In this document: in pieces, positions 45,701-53,743 of the stretch
Layout: the number at the start of each line of letters is the position of its first letter
Position numbering within the stretch: the stretch's first letter is position 1
DNA from: a virus
Reading direction: 5' to 3' (one strand)
IMG/VR virus record: IMGVR_UViG_3300026097_000805
Coordinates: 1-64,000 of that record
DNA: 64,000 nucleotides
The notes under the pieces: model-generated
Database searches by the model: none
Told to the model about the DNA's origin: nothing
The model's input: the letters and a program-made list of their open reading frames with translations, nothing else
Made by a program: the position numbers and the translations under genes

Positions 45701-47022
45701 GCCTCGTCATAGTGTGCTGTCTGTCCAAATGGTGCCTGCAAGTTCTTATCATGGTGACTGTGAATAACAAATACTGTATCGCAGTAGTCATCTTCTCCCC
45801 AGCTATCCCAAGCATACCCGTCTGTAAACATAAGGAACTTCTTAGGCTGGATGTCGTTCTCACGCATATACTTCCAGTTCGCCATAAAGTCAGTGCCACC
45901 ACCGCCTTTGATTTCATATTCCATCAAGTCGCGTCCGTCGTCAGCACTAAAGTCATCTTCACCATATACTTCTGTGTCAAAGCACCAAATCTTAATCTTG
46001 TAGTCTTTGTACTCGTCCATAATGCCTTTTACTTCTCCCAAGAAGTCTTCGGCTTGTGCATTACCAATACTGCCACTCATGTCAAGTGCAATGCAAATAT
46101 CAATAGTTTCGTCAAAATTCATACCAGGCAGTACTGCACCGCTCATCTGACCCTTTCGACTAGGGCGACTAAACGTATAGTCGCTTTTGATAGTACTCTG
46201 GATTTGTTGACGCAACAGTTCACGCCAGTTCATTTTAGGCTCAGTAAGCTCTTTGATCATACGCTGAACGCCTGCAGGAACATTGCCTGCGCCAGCGGCT
46301 TGTGCGGCATTAATTGTAGCTTCTTTGATCTCGTCTTTGATCTTTTTCAATTCTTCTTTAGAATATTTAGCAGGCTTTTTGCTGACATTATTGCCGTTGC
46401 TGTCTTGGCCTTCTTCACCATCTTCGCCTTCACCATCATCGCCTTCGTTGTCGAGGTGCTCGTCCAGCATTTCGCCTTCTTTATCTAGTTCTTTTAACAA
46501 GTCGGCAAGTTCTTTTCCTTGCTCTTCGACCTGCTTAAATAGTTCGTCGTACACTTCCTCTGAAGTCCATCCTTCGTATTTAAAATCTTGGAAACAGTCT
46601 ACAATCTTAGGTGTTTCTCCAATACGATCGCGTACAAGTGTGTTGTTTACAATATAGTCCGCCGCAATATTGTACAGCATGGGACTCCGGTCATCTCTAC
46701 GTCCTAAGTGATCAAACACCATATGCAGAATTTCGTGAGCAACAACAAATTCAATTTCTTTGTTAGACATTGCATTAAAGAACTGTGTGTTATAATACAA
46801 ATTGCGTCCGTCTACAGCGGCAGTAGGCAACCAATCGTCTGCTGCCAAAATACGTAAGCGTGTGGCCATATTACCGAAGAAGGGATGACGCAATAGTAAG
46901 CCTACTCGTGCAACAATAATACGATCGAGTACTTCTACACGCATTTCTTCTAGCTGTTCTTCTGTAATGTTAGGATCAGGTTGCCAGTTTTTAAGTTTAC
47001 TTGCGGTATCTTTAGCTGCCAT
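45697..47022 (-). CDS. VWA-domain protein with HExxH metallopeptidase-like motif
   Basis: A 441-residue protein of the VWA-like/DUF2201 type. VVAHEILHMVFDH (HExxH at residues 96-100) looks like a zinc site. An acidic low-complexity linker (GEDGEEGQD) follows, and IALDMSGSIG gives the MIDAS DxSxS at 314-318. Such proteins work with MoxR AAA+ ATPases, one of which is encoded just upstream. The pair probably remodels or inserts cofactors into a protein complex. A sigma70-type promoter lies immediately ahead. Confidence 0.75.
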   Translation of the reverse strand: MAAKDTASKLKNWQPDPNITEEQLEEMRVEVLDRIIVARVGLLLRHPFFGNMATRLRILAADDWLPTAAVDGRNLYYNTQFFNAMSNKEIEFVVAHEILHMVFDHLGRRDDRSPMLYNIAADYIVNNTLVRDRIGETPKIVDCFQDFKYEGWTSEEVYDELFKQVEEQGKELADLLKELDKEGEMLDEHLDNEGDDGEGEDGEEGQDSNGNNVSKKPAKYSKEELKKIKDEIKEATINAAQAAGAGNVPAGVQRMIKELTEPKMNWRELLRQQIQSTIKSDYTFSRPSRKGQMSGAVLPGMNFDETIDICIALDMSGSIGNAQAEDFLGEVKGIMDEYKDYKIKIWCFDTEVYGEDDFSADDGRDLMEYEIKGGGGTDFMANWKYMRENDIQPKKFLMFTDGYAWDSWGEDDYCDTVFVIHSHHDKNLQAPFGQTAHYDEA

Positions 47023-47054
47023 GTTGCACCTTTATTGCTAGTTTCTATAGTATA

Positions 47055-47083
47055 ACTATAACATTATTTACAGGGTTTGTCAA
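47055..47083 (-). promoter_or_regulatory. Sigma70-type promoter for VWA gene
   Basis: TTGACA at 47083-47078 and TATAGT at 47060-47055 on the - strand are separated by exactly 17 bases, inside a 106-base gap, about 30 bases before the ATG. A short inverted repeat (TATAGT-ATA-ACTATA) covers the -10 region and could bind a regulator. Confidence 0.8.
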
Positions 47084-47094
47084 CCGAGAAAAGA

Positions 47095-47122
47095 AAAAGT
47101 GGGCCCATAAGAGCCCACTTTT
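47095..47122 (-). terminator. Rho-independent terminator after MoxR gene
   Basis: On the - strand AAAAGTGGGC and GCCCACTTTT form a perfect 10-bp stem with an 8-base loop, followed by a T-rich run (TCTTTTCTC). It lies just after the MoxR stop codon and before the promoter of the VWA gene, so the two partners are transcribed separately. Confidence 0.88.
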
Positions 47123-47128
47123 GGAACA

Positions 47129-48208
47129 TTATGCAGACTGTGCTGCCTTAATGTATTTGCCATAACGCTCGTGGAACTCGTCAAAACACTCCACTTCGTC
47201 TGGATCAATGGGCAATTGATACTGGGTAAGTGCAAGTTTAATGCCCATAACTACTAGTTCAGTATCAAAATTGTCCATTGCAAAGCGCAAGAAGTTATTA
47301 ACTTTATCGTCGAACTTCTTGTCGCCGTTATCGCAGGCTTCTTTAAGTTCGTAGCAGAGTGAGACAGTTAAGGAATACATAGCACTGATTTCTTTTGCCT
47401 TCATCTCTTTTACTTTGCCTGCAAGAATATCAGTTGGATTAGGCATACTCGCCGCTACTTTACGGTGAGCCATAAACTTCACAGCCAAACCCTCGCCAAC
47501 CGAACCGGACACAAGATCAGTAGTAGTATTTTCGTCTAGCTCGTCCTCGACTAATTCGCTTACAAAAGACCAGGAACGAGGTGTTGCAAACGAACGACTT
47601 GGGCTCTTAGGATCAAAATCGTACAAATCCTTCTTACTAAAAGTAAGGAACCCTACTACATCTTTGTGAATATTATTATTAACTGCCCACTGGAACCAGT
47701 CGTCAAAGTCAACACGCATTTCCAAGTGTACAAAGCGGTTAGCCAACGGAGCAGGCATACGATATGTGACTCCTTTGTCAGCTTCGCGATTACCTGCCGC
47801 AACAATATAAACATTGTCTGGCAAGTGATACTGTCCTACCTTGCGGTTAAGAATCAACTGATATGCTGCCGCTTGTACAGCAGGTGCCGCTGAGTTCATT
47901 TCGTCAAGGAAAAGCACAATAGCTTCATGTTGTGTTGCCATTTCTGTGTCGGGCAGTTCTGCAGGAGCACCCCATACCATTTTGTTAGCATTACTATCAA
48001 AGTAAGGAATGCCTTTAATGTCAGTAGGCTCCCAAAGTGACAAGCGAATGTCGATAACATGTGCATTAATAGTGTCGGCAATCTGATGAACAATGTCAGA
48101 TTTACCAATACCCGGAGGTCCCCAAAGAAAGATAGGACGTTTTTTAGCAATAGCGTGTTTAATAGAAGCCTTTGCGGCATTTGGGCTTACAGTACGTGCA
48201 GTATCCAT
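47129..48208 (-). CDS. MoxR-type AAA+ ATPase
   Basis: A 359-residue AAA+ ATPase: Walker A GPPGIGKS at residues 30-37, Walker B LFLDEMN at 99-105, sensor region AAGNREAD, and PAPLANRF near the arginine finger. MoxR ATPases act with VWA partners as chaperones or activators of metalloenzymes. Here the partner follows in the next gene but behind a terminator. AAGAGG precedes the ATG. A CobS-type ATPase is less likely on sequence. Confidence 0.8.
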   Translation of the reverse strand: MDTARTVSPNAAKASIKHAIAKKRPIFLWGPPGIGKSDIVHQIADTINAHVIDIRLSLWEPTDIKGIPYFDSNANKMVWGAPAELPDTEMATQHEAIVLFLDEMNSAAPAVQAAAYQLILNRKVGQYHLPDNVYIVAAGNREADKGVTYRMPAPLANRFVHLEMRVDFDDWFQWAVNNNIHKDVVGFLTFSKKDLYDFDPKSPSRSFATPRSWSFVSELVEDELDENTTTDLVSGSVGEGLAVKFMAHRKVAASMPNPTDILAGKVKEMKAKEISAMYSLTVSLCYELKEACDNGDKKFDDKVNNFLRFAMDNFDTELVVMGIKLALTQYQLPIDPDEVECFDEFHERYGKYIKAAQSA

Positions 48209-48256
48209 AGTATATTCCTCTTAGTTGGATCAGTGCTTATTTCTAACTATGTATTT

Positions 48257-48285
48257 AATATAGCAAATGATTGCTACTCTGTCAA
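48257..48285 (-). promoter_or_regulatory. Sigma70-type promoter for MoxR gene
   Basis: TTGACA at 48285-48280 and TATATT at 48262-48257 on the - strand, 17-base spacer. The -35 box overlaps the last codons of the upstream gene. About 48 bases separate the -10 box from the ATG. Confidence 0.8.
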
Positions 48286-48680
48286 CCGTTATCTGAATCT
48301 TTCTTGTGCCGATTCATTGCTTTTAACAAGCCGTATTTACGTATGTCACCAGAAAAAAGATGCAATTCCATAGCTTTCTTTTCGTCTGTGACTGTGATAC
48401 CGTTGCGTCCCATAAAGTAAGGACAATCGATAAATTTATCTAAGAAGATTATTACTTGAGTAGTTATGTCAAAGTTTGCAGGATACGGAATATCATAAGT
48501 AGCAAGGTTTAATTCTTCTGATACAAAACGAAACCCCTCCTCAGTGAGTCGCAAGCCTCCACTGTCTTTTAATCTTATGTTTTGCCACCATACCGGCATA
48601 TGTTCTTTTATAGTAGCTTCTGTGACAGCTTTATTTGCCTGTTTCAGAAATATCTTAGTATATACTTCTTTCCAGTTCAT
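48282..48680 (-). CDS. Conserved hypothetical phage protein
   Basis: A 132-residue protein that I do not recognise with confidence. It has LRLTEEGFRFV and CPYFMGRNGITV segments and a basic end; the first part could be a small winged-helix-like fold. Its stop region overlaps the promoter of the MoxR gene. It overlaps the gene upstream by 4 bases. Confidence 0.55.
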   Translation of the reverse strand: MNWKEVYTKIFLKQANKAVTEATIKEHMPVWWQNIRLKDSGGLRLTEEGFRFVSEELNLATYDIPYPANFDITTQVIIFLDKFIDCPYFMGRNGITVTDEKKAMELHLFSGDIRKYGLLKAMNRHKKDSDNG

Positions 48681-48967
48681 TCTTCTTCAACTATTTCGCC
48701 TGCGGTAAGTTTTACTACCACAAAATCTTCGCATTTGAACATGTCGTTCAATTTTTTTGCTAGATTATGAGCGTGACCTGGATTTGAAAATGAAACTTTT
48801 TTATATTTAGGTCCTGGATAATTAGTAAGTACATTTGCAGACTTTAAATTGAAAGGTTTGTTTTTAAAAAATACAGCCCAGATAGCTTCTGCTTCTAAGA
48901 TTTGTTCAGTTTTATATGTTTTTTTATCTACGTATTCTACGAGTACCGTAGGTTTAGGCCTGCTCAT
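48677..48967 (-). CDS. Hypothetical protein
   Basis: A 96-residue basic protein, no recognised domain. Pattern VSFSNPGHAHNLAKKLNDMF suggests a small alpha/beta fold. AAAGGA lies before the ATG at 48967, and a GATAAATA box stands ahead of it. Function unknown. Confidence 0.55.
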   Translation of the reverse strand: MSRPKPTVLVEYVDKKTYKTEQILEAEAIWAVFFKNKPFNLKSANVLTNYPGPKYKKVSFSNPGHAHNLAKKLNDMFKCEDFVVVKLTAGEIVEEE

Positions 48968-49034
48968 ATGCGTAATTCCTTTAAATTAACTACGCATATA
49001 TTTATCTCTTTTGTTTAATTATCTACGCACATTA

Positions 49035-49277
49035 TTACCAACCACTACCTGAATCCATATTAATTTGAATAATTTGGTCTTCATTAGAGCCTTGCTTTGC
49101 TAATATTTTTTCTAGATCTCCATTTAATCTGCTCATTACTTCTCCTAGTGTAAAAGCAAGGCGTTTAGCATTTTGTATATCTAGTTTCAATTCTCTAGAA
49201 TTACTCAAATCAGCACTTTTTACCTGTGCGATGAACTGTTGAATTGGTGCTGTATTCAAAGGTTCATTTGTTGACAC
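49035..49277 (-). CDS. Small conserved phage protein
   Basis: An 80-residue, mostly helical protein (PIQQFIAQVKSADLS, KRLAFTLGEVMSRLNGDLEKIL) ending in a Gly/Ser tail. I associate this layout with small marine T4-like phage proteins of unknown role. It overlaps the next upstream gene by 14 bases. Confidence 0.6.
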   Translation of the reverse strand: MSTNEPLNTAPIQQFIAQVKSADLSNSRELKLDIQNAKRLAFTLGEVMSRLNGDLEKILAKQGSNEDQIIQINMDSGSGW

Positions 49278-49728
49278 GACTTAACTCCTGACGCATTTCG
49301 ATATCAGTTTTGAACGGTCCGCGTGTTTCATATCGCTCTACCGTAATTAACTTAGGGCAAAAACTTTTAACCCAACCTTTATCAAAGTGTATGATATAAT
49401 ACCCTGCACAATATAAGCTTTTAGACTTTTCGCTTTTTGTAAAAAGCGGCAGTTTACGCTTTACATCGTACATATTATTATATGGCTCACAGCTCGTAGG
49501 AAATCCGTGAACTTCCTTGGGTAGTGTTTCTGTTATATTTAATTGTGTCCATTTAATACTGCTTTTAAAAGATTTTTGCAATTGTTTTGTGTTCTGAAAA
49601 AACTTAGTCCCTTGAACATCACTAAGCATATATTGATCTTCTGAAATACTTAATGTACCTATGCGCACACCGTTATCTTCTACGATCCAAAATTTATCTT
49701 TTACGATTTCTTTTGCATTAATTGTCAT
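49264..49728 (-). CDS. Conserved hypothetical phage protein
   Basis: A 154-residue protein starting MTINAKEIVKDKFWIVEDNG. I place the start at 49728, where the ATG overlaps the exonuclease stop; the longer open frame upstream lies wholly inside the exonuclease gene. FWIVEDNGVRIGTL and SFKSSIKW resemble a small beta-rich domain of marine T4-like phages. No catalytic motif seen. Confidence 0.6.
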   Translation of the reverse strand: MTINAKEIVKDKFWIVEDNGVRIGTLSISEDQYMLSDVQGTKFFQNTKQLQKSFKSSIKWTQLNITETLPKEVHGFPTSCEPYNNMYDVKRKLPLFTKSEKSKSLYCAGYYIIHFDKGWVKSFCPKLITVERYETRGPFKTDIEMRQELSRVNK

Positions 49729-50707
49729 TCGAGTACCTCGCTTGTAGTGGTTCCGCAAAACTTGCCGCTTGATCTGCAATTCTCTGCATATCCCATTTAG
49801 CACAAAATTTCATAAGACGCATTCCGACTTGTGTAATGTCCTTAGGTTGTACTTCTCTAATGGTATTATTAATTATCTCTCTAATATCTGTAGGCTGTGC
49901 TGTTAAGTCACATAATGTCACATTGCGACTGTAATCATCTAACACACGATGTTCTACACCTTCGTGATCTGTCCAACGCTGTAGCATCATGTTGTTCCAG
50001 TTGAAGCCTTTTGTGCCTTTATCTTCAAATGCTTCGATCAAACCAACTTTGTTCTTAGTGCCTTTCTTGCGTACACCAGGATAAGCACTGAATACGTTAT
50101 CACTAGTATCGCCACGCATACACTTCTCAAACAGCATAAACGCAGGATCAGGAGCAGGCTTTGCTTCTTTAGTCTTCTTGTCAATTACAGGAGCACCTTT
50201 GTCGTCAAAGTAGCCTTCGTGTGTAATTGTAGTATTGCTAACACCATTATATTGCTTTACATTAGGAGCAATCAGCTGTGCAAAGTCCCCGTCTGTACTA
50301 ATAATCACATGATTGTCCTTAGGATGGTTCTGTACCCATCCGGCAATAAGATCATCTGCTTCTAGTTGCGGATGTTGAATTACAGTGCAATTAGTTTTTT
50401 CTGCAACAAAATTTTTAAACTCATCAAAAATTTCAAAGAACACAGCATCTTCTTCAGCTTCTTTAGGACTCATTGCATCGCGTGTTTCTTTACGATTACG
50501 CTTGTATGGCTCGTAATAGTCCTTACGCCAGCTACGTCCTTCTAAGCAGAAAACAACATGATCTGCATCAAAGTCTGTCCACGCTTTCTTAATACTATTA
50601 AGTGTAATATGAATTGCCATACCTACTTTTGTGTCAATGTCGCCGCGTACTACATGCCGTGCTCTAAAGAAAGTATTAAGTGTGTCTACTATAACATATG
50701 TGCTCAT
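49718..50707 (-). CDS. FLAP-type 5'-3' exonuclease (T4 RNase H-like)
   Basis: A 329-residue nuclease of the FLAP/PIN family that removes RNA primers and flaps during replication. The acidic metal ligands are in place: D8 in IVDTLNTFFRA, EADDLIAG, STDGDFAQL and GDTSDNV, with a helix-hairpin-helix-like stretch after it. Length and order fit T4 Rnh. It overlaps the upstream gene by ATGA and has its own sigma70-type promoter inside that gene. Confidence 0.82.
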   Translation of the reverse strand: MSTYVIVDTLNTFFRARHVVRGDIDTKVGMAIHITLNSIKKAWTDFDADHVVFCLEGRSWRKDYYEPYKRNRKETRDAMSPKEAEEDAVFFEIFDEFKNFVAEKTNCTVIQHPQLEADDLIAGWVQNHPKDNHVIISTDGDFAQLIAPNVKQYNGVSNTTITHEGYFDDKGAPVIDKKTKEAKPAPDPAFMLFEKCMRGDTSDNVFSAYPGVRKKGTKNKVGLIEAFEDKGTKGFNWNNMMLQRWTDHEGVEHRVLDDYSRNVTLCDLTAQPTDIREIINNTIREVQPKDITQVGMRLMKFCAKWDMQRIADQAASFAEPLQARYSNDN

Positions 50708-51096
50708 GATACTGAACTACGTCCTTTGTCTATTGGTACTACATTAATATAACCCATTTCCCGCTGTGTGTCAAGTCCTTCTTCTTCCAACATCTGAACG
50801 ACAATGGTGCGGAACCAAGCATCTACAATTTCTTCGTTGCTTTCTCCGCTATAACCTGCATCTAATAGCTGTTCAATAAACTCATTGTTCCAGTCGAGTT
50901 CAAAGAAGCCGTTTCGGATATTATCAGGATTTACCTGTGTGTCTAATACAGCAACCCATGGTTCACCTGCTTCAGTAGCAGCCGCTTTGTCTGCATCTAG
51001 TGCCTCGCGACGAATTTGTTCTGAAGTCTTCTCAATAGGTTCTTCAACTTGCTCTTGCGTCTTCTTATCTCTTACGAGTTTGTTCCACCAACCCAT
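50704..51096 (-). CDS. Conserved hypothetical phage protein
   Basis: A 130-residue acidic protein starting MGWWNKLVRDKK. NGFFELDWNNEFIEQL and DAWFRTIV are patterns that I associate with a conserved marine T4-like phage family of unknown function. It sits between QueE and the exonuclease; the TAATG junction couples it to the small ORF upstream. Confidence 0.62.
   Translation of the reverse strand: MGWWNKLVRDKKTQEQVEEPIEKTSEQIRREALDADKAAATEAGEPWVAVLDTQVNPDNIRNGFFELDWNNEFIEQLLDAGYSGESNEEIVDAWFRTIVVQMLEEEGLDTQREMGYINVVPIDKGRSSVS
50746..50774 (-). promoter_or_regulatory. Sigma70-type promoter for exonuclease gene
   Basis: TTGACA at 50774-50769 and TATATT at 50751-50746 on the - strand with a 17-base spacer, inside the preceding gene and about 38 bases before the exonuclease ATG. 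Confidence 0.78.
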
Positions 51097-51185
51097 TATA
51101 TATTTCTCCTAATACGTTCAAATTCTTCTTGTGATTGAATGCCACGTGGCATTTCTTTTAATTTTTTATTAAGTTCCCCAGGCAT
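51096..51185 (-). CDS. Small ORF between QueE and hypothetical gene
   Basis: A 29-residue open frame, MPGELNKKLKEMPRGIQSQE and so on, filling the gap between QueE and the next gene. It overlaps QueE by 17 bases and ends TAATG on the next start. The amphipathic, charged sequence looks like a real short helix, but a longer out-of-frame ORF on the same frame inside QueE makes the start uncertain. Confidence 0.45.
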   Translation of the reverse strand: MPGELNKKLKEMPRGIQSQEEFERIRRNI

Positions 51186-52065
51186 TTCCGAATAGTGATA
51201 TGTGGAGTCGGGGACTGAATCGCCATCCTCGTTGCATACAGAGGTCTGCGACTTCTTGAACATTGAGGGTATATTCTTCACTGCGTCCGCCCATCGGCAT
51301 AAGATATACTGGACATTCCACCCCGGCATCCCTGTATAACTGAACAGCTCGAGTAACTTCGTCAACGTCATCTTGATCGGCAACCACAAACTTAAAGTAA
51401 ATGTCACCACCACGTACACCAGCGTATTGGCGAGCAACTTCAGGCTTAATAGCATCTTCCCAAGATTCTCCCGAAACGGAGAGCTTTGGAGAGCATGAAA
51501 ATGTGACCGTGAAGCGTCCTTGAGTGCTGAGGTATTCCGCAAAATCGCTATGTAGCGGCTGTGTTGTATTTGTTTCAATAGTGACATTTTTTAAGTCCTT
51601 CATTTTAGGATGTTCAAACAATTCTACATATAGCCGTTGCCAAGCTAACAAAGGCTCGCCGCCAGTTAGGATAAGGTGAACATCTTGCCCATTATCCATA
51701 GTCCACTTGCCTTCGGGCAACAAACTAAGCAAGTGATCTACTACTTCGTCCACTTCTGCTTGTCTATTTAGGTGCTTAAACTCTGCGTAGATGCTTGCAT
51801 ATGTATCACAACCTGTGTGTACAATAGGCAAGTCCTCAAATCGTTTTGCTGTATTATGTACATCTTTAGCAATCAAATCTGCTACTTCTGGGTTATACTT
51901 TTCGCCTCGTGCATGTTTGTCCCAACGGTTGCCATCTTCTTTAGGTAATCCAAAGTTCATACAGCGGAAATTACAACCAAATGTACGTAGGAATACGCTA
52001 GGCACTCCTACAAACTTGCCTTCGCCTTGTACTGAATAAAACGCCTCAGTGTAATGTAGTTTCAT
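51169..52065 (-). CDS. queE: 7-carboxy-7-deazaguanine synthase (QueE), atypical cluster motif
   Basis: A 298-residue QueE-like radical-SAM enzyme that makes 7-carboxy-7-deazaguanine from carboxy-tetrahydropterin. FYSVQGEGKFVGVPSVFLR and LTGGEPLL are classic, and SPRLHISLFGN closes it. The cluster motif is CNFRCMNF (C31, C35); the third cysteine is missing there, and C86 in HTGCDTYASIY after an insert is the likely replacement. With FolE, QueD and a DpdA-like protein it forms the DNA 7-deazaguanine pathway. Confidence 0.85.
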   Translation of the reverse strand: MKLHYTEAFYSVQGEGKFVGVPSVFLRTFGCNFRCMNFGLPKEDGNRWDKHARGEKYNPEVADLIAKDVHNTAKRFEDLPIVHTGCDTYASIYAEFKHLNRQAEVDEVVDHLLSLLPEGKWTMDNGQDVHLILTGGEPLLAWQRLYVELFEHPKMKDLKNVTIETNTTQPLHSDFAEYLSTQGRFTVTFSCSPKLSVSGESWEDAIKPEVARQYAGVRGGDIYFKFVVADQDDVDEVTRAVQLYRDAGVECPVYLMPMGGRSEEYTLNVQEVADLCMQRGWRFSPRLHISLFGNAWGT

Positions 52066-52255
52066 CTTTAATCTCCCAATAGAACACTTTTTTACCTGTG
52101 CGTTCTTCTACAGCTGGCAAAGCAATATAATTATCGTCTACTTCAGTGCGTCCTACATAGTGCCAACTGTGTCCTTGTGCTTGACGCTCTTCTACCATCT
52201 CAAAAAATTCTGCATTGTCTGCTGCAAACAATGCTACAAATACCGCCCAAATCAT
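52046..52255 (-). CDS. Small hypothetical protein with hydrophobic N-terminus
   Basis: A 69-residue protein. The first 15 residues (MIWAVFVALFAADN) are hydrophobic enough for a weak membrane anchor, then a soluble part with WHYVGRTEVDDNYIALP. It overlaps QueE by 20 bases and the 36-residue ORF upstream by 4, so the three are co-translated. No function inferred. Confidence 0.55.
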   Translation of the reverse strand: MIWAVFVALFAADNAEFFEMVEERQAQGHSWHYVGRTEVDDNYIALPAVEERTGKKVFYWEIKDETTLH

Positions 52256-52362
52256 AGCGGCAACCTTCCTGTATAAAGTTCGATACCTAAACTGATCATG
52301 CCCATTATAAACACTGCTACAATAAACACTTGTGCCATACGCACTGCAATATAATCACTCAT
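52252..52362 (-). CDS. 36-residue single-span membrane protein
   Basis: A short open frame with start MSDYIAVRMAQ and a long hydrophobic span (VFIVAVFIMGMISLGIEL), giving one predicted transmembrane helix. It begins in a TAATG overlap with the FolE stop and ends in an ATGA overlap with the next gene, which supports real translation. GCAGGAG sits 15 bases ahead of its ATG. Role unknown. Confidence 0.65.
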   Translation of the reverse strand: MSDYIAVRMAQVFIVAVFIMGMISLGIELYTGRLPL

Positions 52363-53045
52363 TAGCAACTAAACTCCTGCTGTAGTTTAATGTTGTCAAA
52401 GAACTCTTTCTTTGTACCAGGATCGTCTTTGAATGAACCCTTTAGCACAGTTGTCTGTGTAAGACTGCTATGTGCCATAATACCACGATTCTCGCAACAG
52501 CCGTGTGTTGCTTGAATGTATACACCCAAGTGTTCTGCACCAGTTGAGTATGCAATCTCACGTGCAATATCATTTGCAAGTTCTTCTTGCAGTGTGCCGC
52601 GTCGAGCGCACCACTGTGCAATGCGTGTGTACTTAGATAGTCCGATAAGTTTGTCTGCGGCAATAATACCAATATATGCAACACCGCTTACTGGCTGGTG
52701 ATGGTGCGAACACATACTCTTTAGCTCTGAGCGTACCACAAGCATGCCTTCGTAGCGGTCTTCTGAATCATTAGGAAATGCAGTTGCATCTGGACGATAA
52801 TCATAACGTCCTGCCATAATCTCATTGAAGTACATCTTAGCCAGTCGACGTGCTGTACCCTTGCTGTTAGGATCAGTATGTCGATCAATCACTAGCGTGT
52901 CTAGTACAGTTTCAAATGCTTCTGTAGCTTCTTCAATCAATTGTTCTTTGTCGCCACTCTGTAGCAAGCGAGCAATGTTGTCGCCCGCCCAATAACGCTT
53001 GTCTGCGTTCTTACAGCGTTCGATAATTTCTTCGTATTTTTTCAT
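52362..53045 (-). CDS. folE: GTP cyclohydrolase I
   Basis: A 227-residue GTP cyclohydrolase I, which converts GTP to dihydroneopterin triphosphate, the first step of 7-deazaguanine and folate synthesis. Zinc ligands are visible in MCSHHHQPV and CCENRG; IGLSKYTRI and QEELANDIA are family signatures. CGGAGAACTAA precedes the ATG. A sigma70-type promoter and a 10-bp inverted repeat stand ahead of it. In this window it feeds QueD, QueE and the DpdA-like protein. Confidence 0.88.
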   Translation of the reverse strand: MKKYEEIIERCKNADKRYWAGDNIARLLQSGDKEQLIEEATEAFETVLDTLVIDRHTDPNSKGTARRLAKMYFNEIMAGRYDYRPDATAFPNDSEDRYEGMLVVRSELKSMCSHHHQPVSGVAYIGIIAADKLIGLSKYTRIAQWCARRGTLQEELANDIAREIAYSTGAEHLGVYIQATHGCCENRGIMAHSSLTQTTVLKGSFKDDPGTKKEFFDNIKLQQEFSC

Positions 53046-53082
53046 TTAGTTCTCCGAGTTAAAGACGAGGATGTCATAAAAA

Positions 53083-53112
53083 ATGGTATACTCATATTAT
53101 TAAGTATACCAT
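53083..53112 (-). promoter_or_regulatory. Perfect inverted repeat over folE promoter
   Basis: ATGGTATACT and AGTATACCAT are perfect 10-base arms separated by 10 bases. The right arm contains the -10 box and the left arm lies just past the expected start point. It may be a repressor operator, or a hairpin at the 5' end of the folE message. Confidence 0.6.
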
Positions 53113-53131
53113 ATATTTAGGCTTTTGTCAA
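53103..53131 (-). promoter_or_regulatory. Sigma70-type promoter for folE
   Basis: TTGACA at 53131-53126 and TATACT at 53108-53103 on the - strand, 17-base spacer, close to the full consensus. The -35 box overlaps the stop codon of the gene upstream. Confidence 0.85.
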
Positions 53132-53331
53132 GCATTAAAATATTTTTTTGCCATTTCTAGCATATCATCATATTCTGCAATCTGTTTCATTTCTGTTTCG
53201 ATTGCTTCAATGATGTCTGGGTGCTCGCCGATACCTGCTGGATTATGTAGATATACTTCTACATTTGCTCGATGCTTTTCGATGTGTCCCTTTGCGTGTG
53301 ACACAAACGCTTGTAATAGTTGTTCTCTCAT
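53128..53331 (-). CDS. Small conserved phage protein
   Basis: A 67-residue protein starting MREQLLQAFVSHAKGHIEKHRANVEVYLHNPAGIG. I place the start at 53331, where AGAAAGG stands before the ATG; an upstream in-frame ATG lies within the HIT gene. The sequence is helical with a central HNPAGIGEHPD turn. I associate it with marine T4-like phages; function unknown. Confidence 0.65.
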   Translation of the reverse strand: MREQLLQAFVSHAKGHIEKHRANVEVYLHNPAGIGEHPDIIEAIETEMKQIAEYDDMLEMAKKYFNA

Positions 53332-53344
53332 ATTTTTTTCCTTT

Positions 53345-53743
53345 CTAACAACCGTCGCCGTAAACAATGTCTACAACTTCATCTATATTTAGATTATCTT
53401 TTTTGTAATTTCCTTTTTCTGGAATTACATGTCTTACTCCACCGCGCGGATCATCCATATCGCCTTTGCGTCTTGGAATAAGGTGTACATGAGGATAGTC
53501 AACAGTTTGCCCTGCTTCTGTGCCTACATTCTGCCCGACATTATAAGCATCACAGTAGCCTGATTGCACCCAGTCATAACCCCATGCATATGCTGCCTTA
53601 TAACACTTTGCAAGATGTTCCCAGTCTTCTACTTTAGGAACAAAAAGGACATGGCCTTCTGTCACAGGGTATCCATCTTCAAACACAGTAAATTCTCTAC
53701 AATCTAAAACTACATCAGTCCAAGGTATTTCGTTAAACTCCAT
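53345..53743 (-). CDS. HIT-family nucleotide hydrolase/transferase
   Basis: A 132-residue HIT-like protein. VEDWEHLAKC and GTEAGQTVDYPHVHLIPRR match the family; the triad reads Y-P-H-V-H, so the first histidine is replaced by tyrosine while the middle, catalytic one is kept. HIT proteins hydrolyse dinucleotide or nucleoside-phosphoramidate bonds. It overlaps the HhH-GPD gene by 11 bases. Confidence 0.7.
   Translation of the reverse strand: MEFNEIPWTDVVLDCREFTVFEDGYPVTEGHVLFVPKVEDWEHLAKCYKAAYAWGYDWVQSGYCDAYNVGQNVGTEAGQTVDYPHVHLIPRRKGDMDDPRGGVRHVIPEKGNYKKDNLNIDEVVDIVYGDGC

Noticed and set aside
45676-46488. A 270-residue + strand ORF antisense to the VWA gene
   Set aside because: It lies inside the VWA/HExxH gene, whose motifs are clear. 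The predicted protein is a low-complexity hydrophobic/Phe-Cys string with no start signal.
47129-48208. CobS cobalt-chelatase subunit
   Set aside because: The protein is AAA+, but the sequence and the VWA/HExxH partner fit a MoxR-type ATPase better. No other cobalamin chelatase gene is visible.
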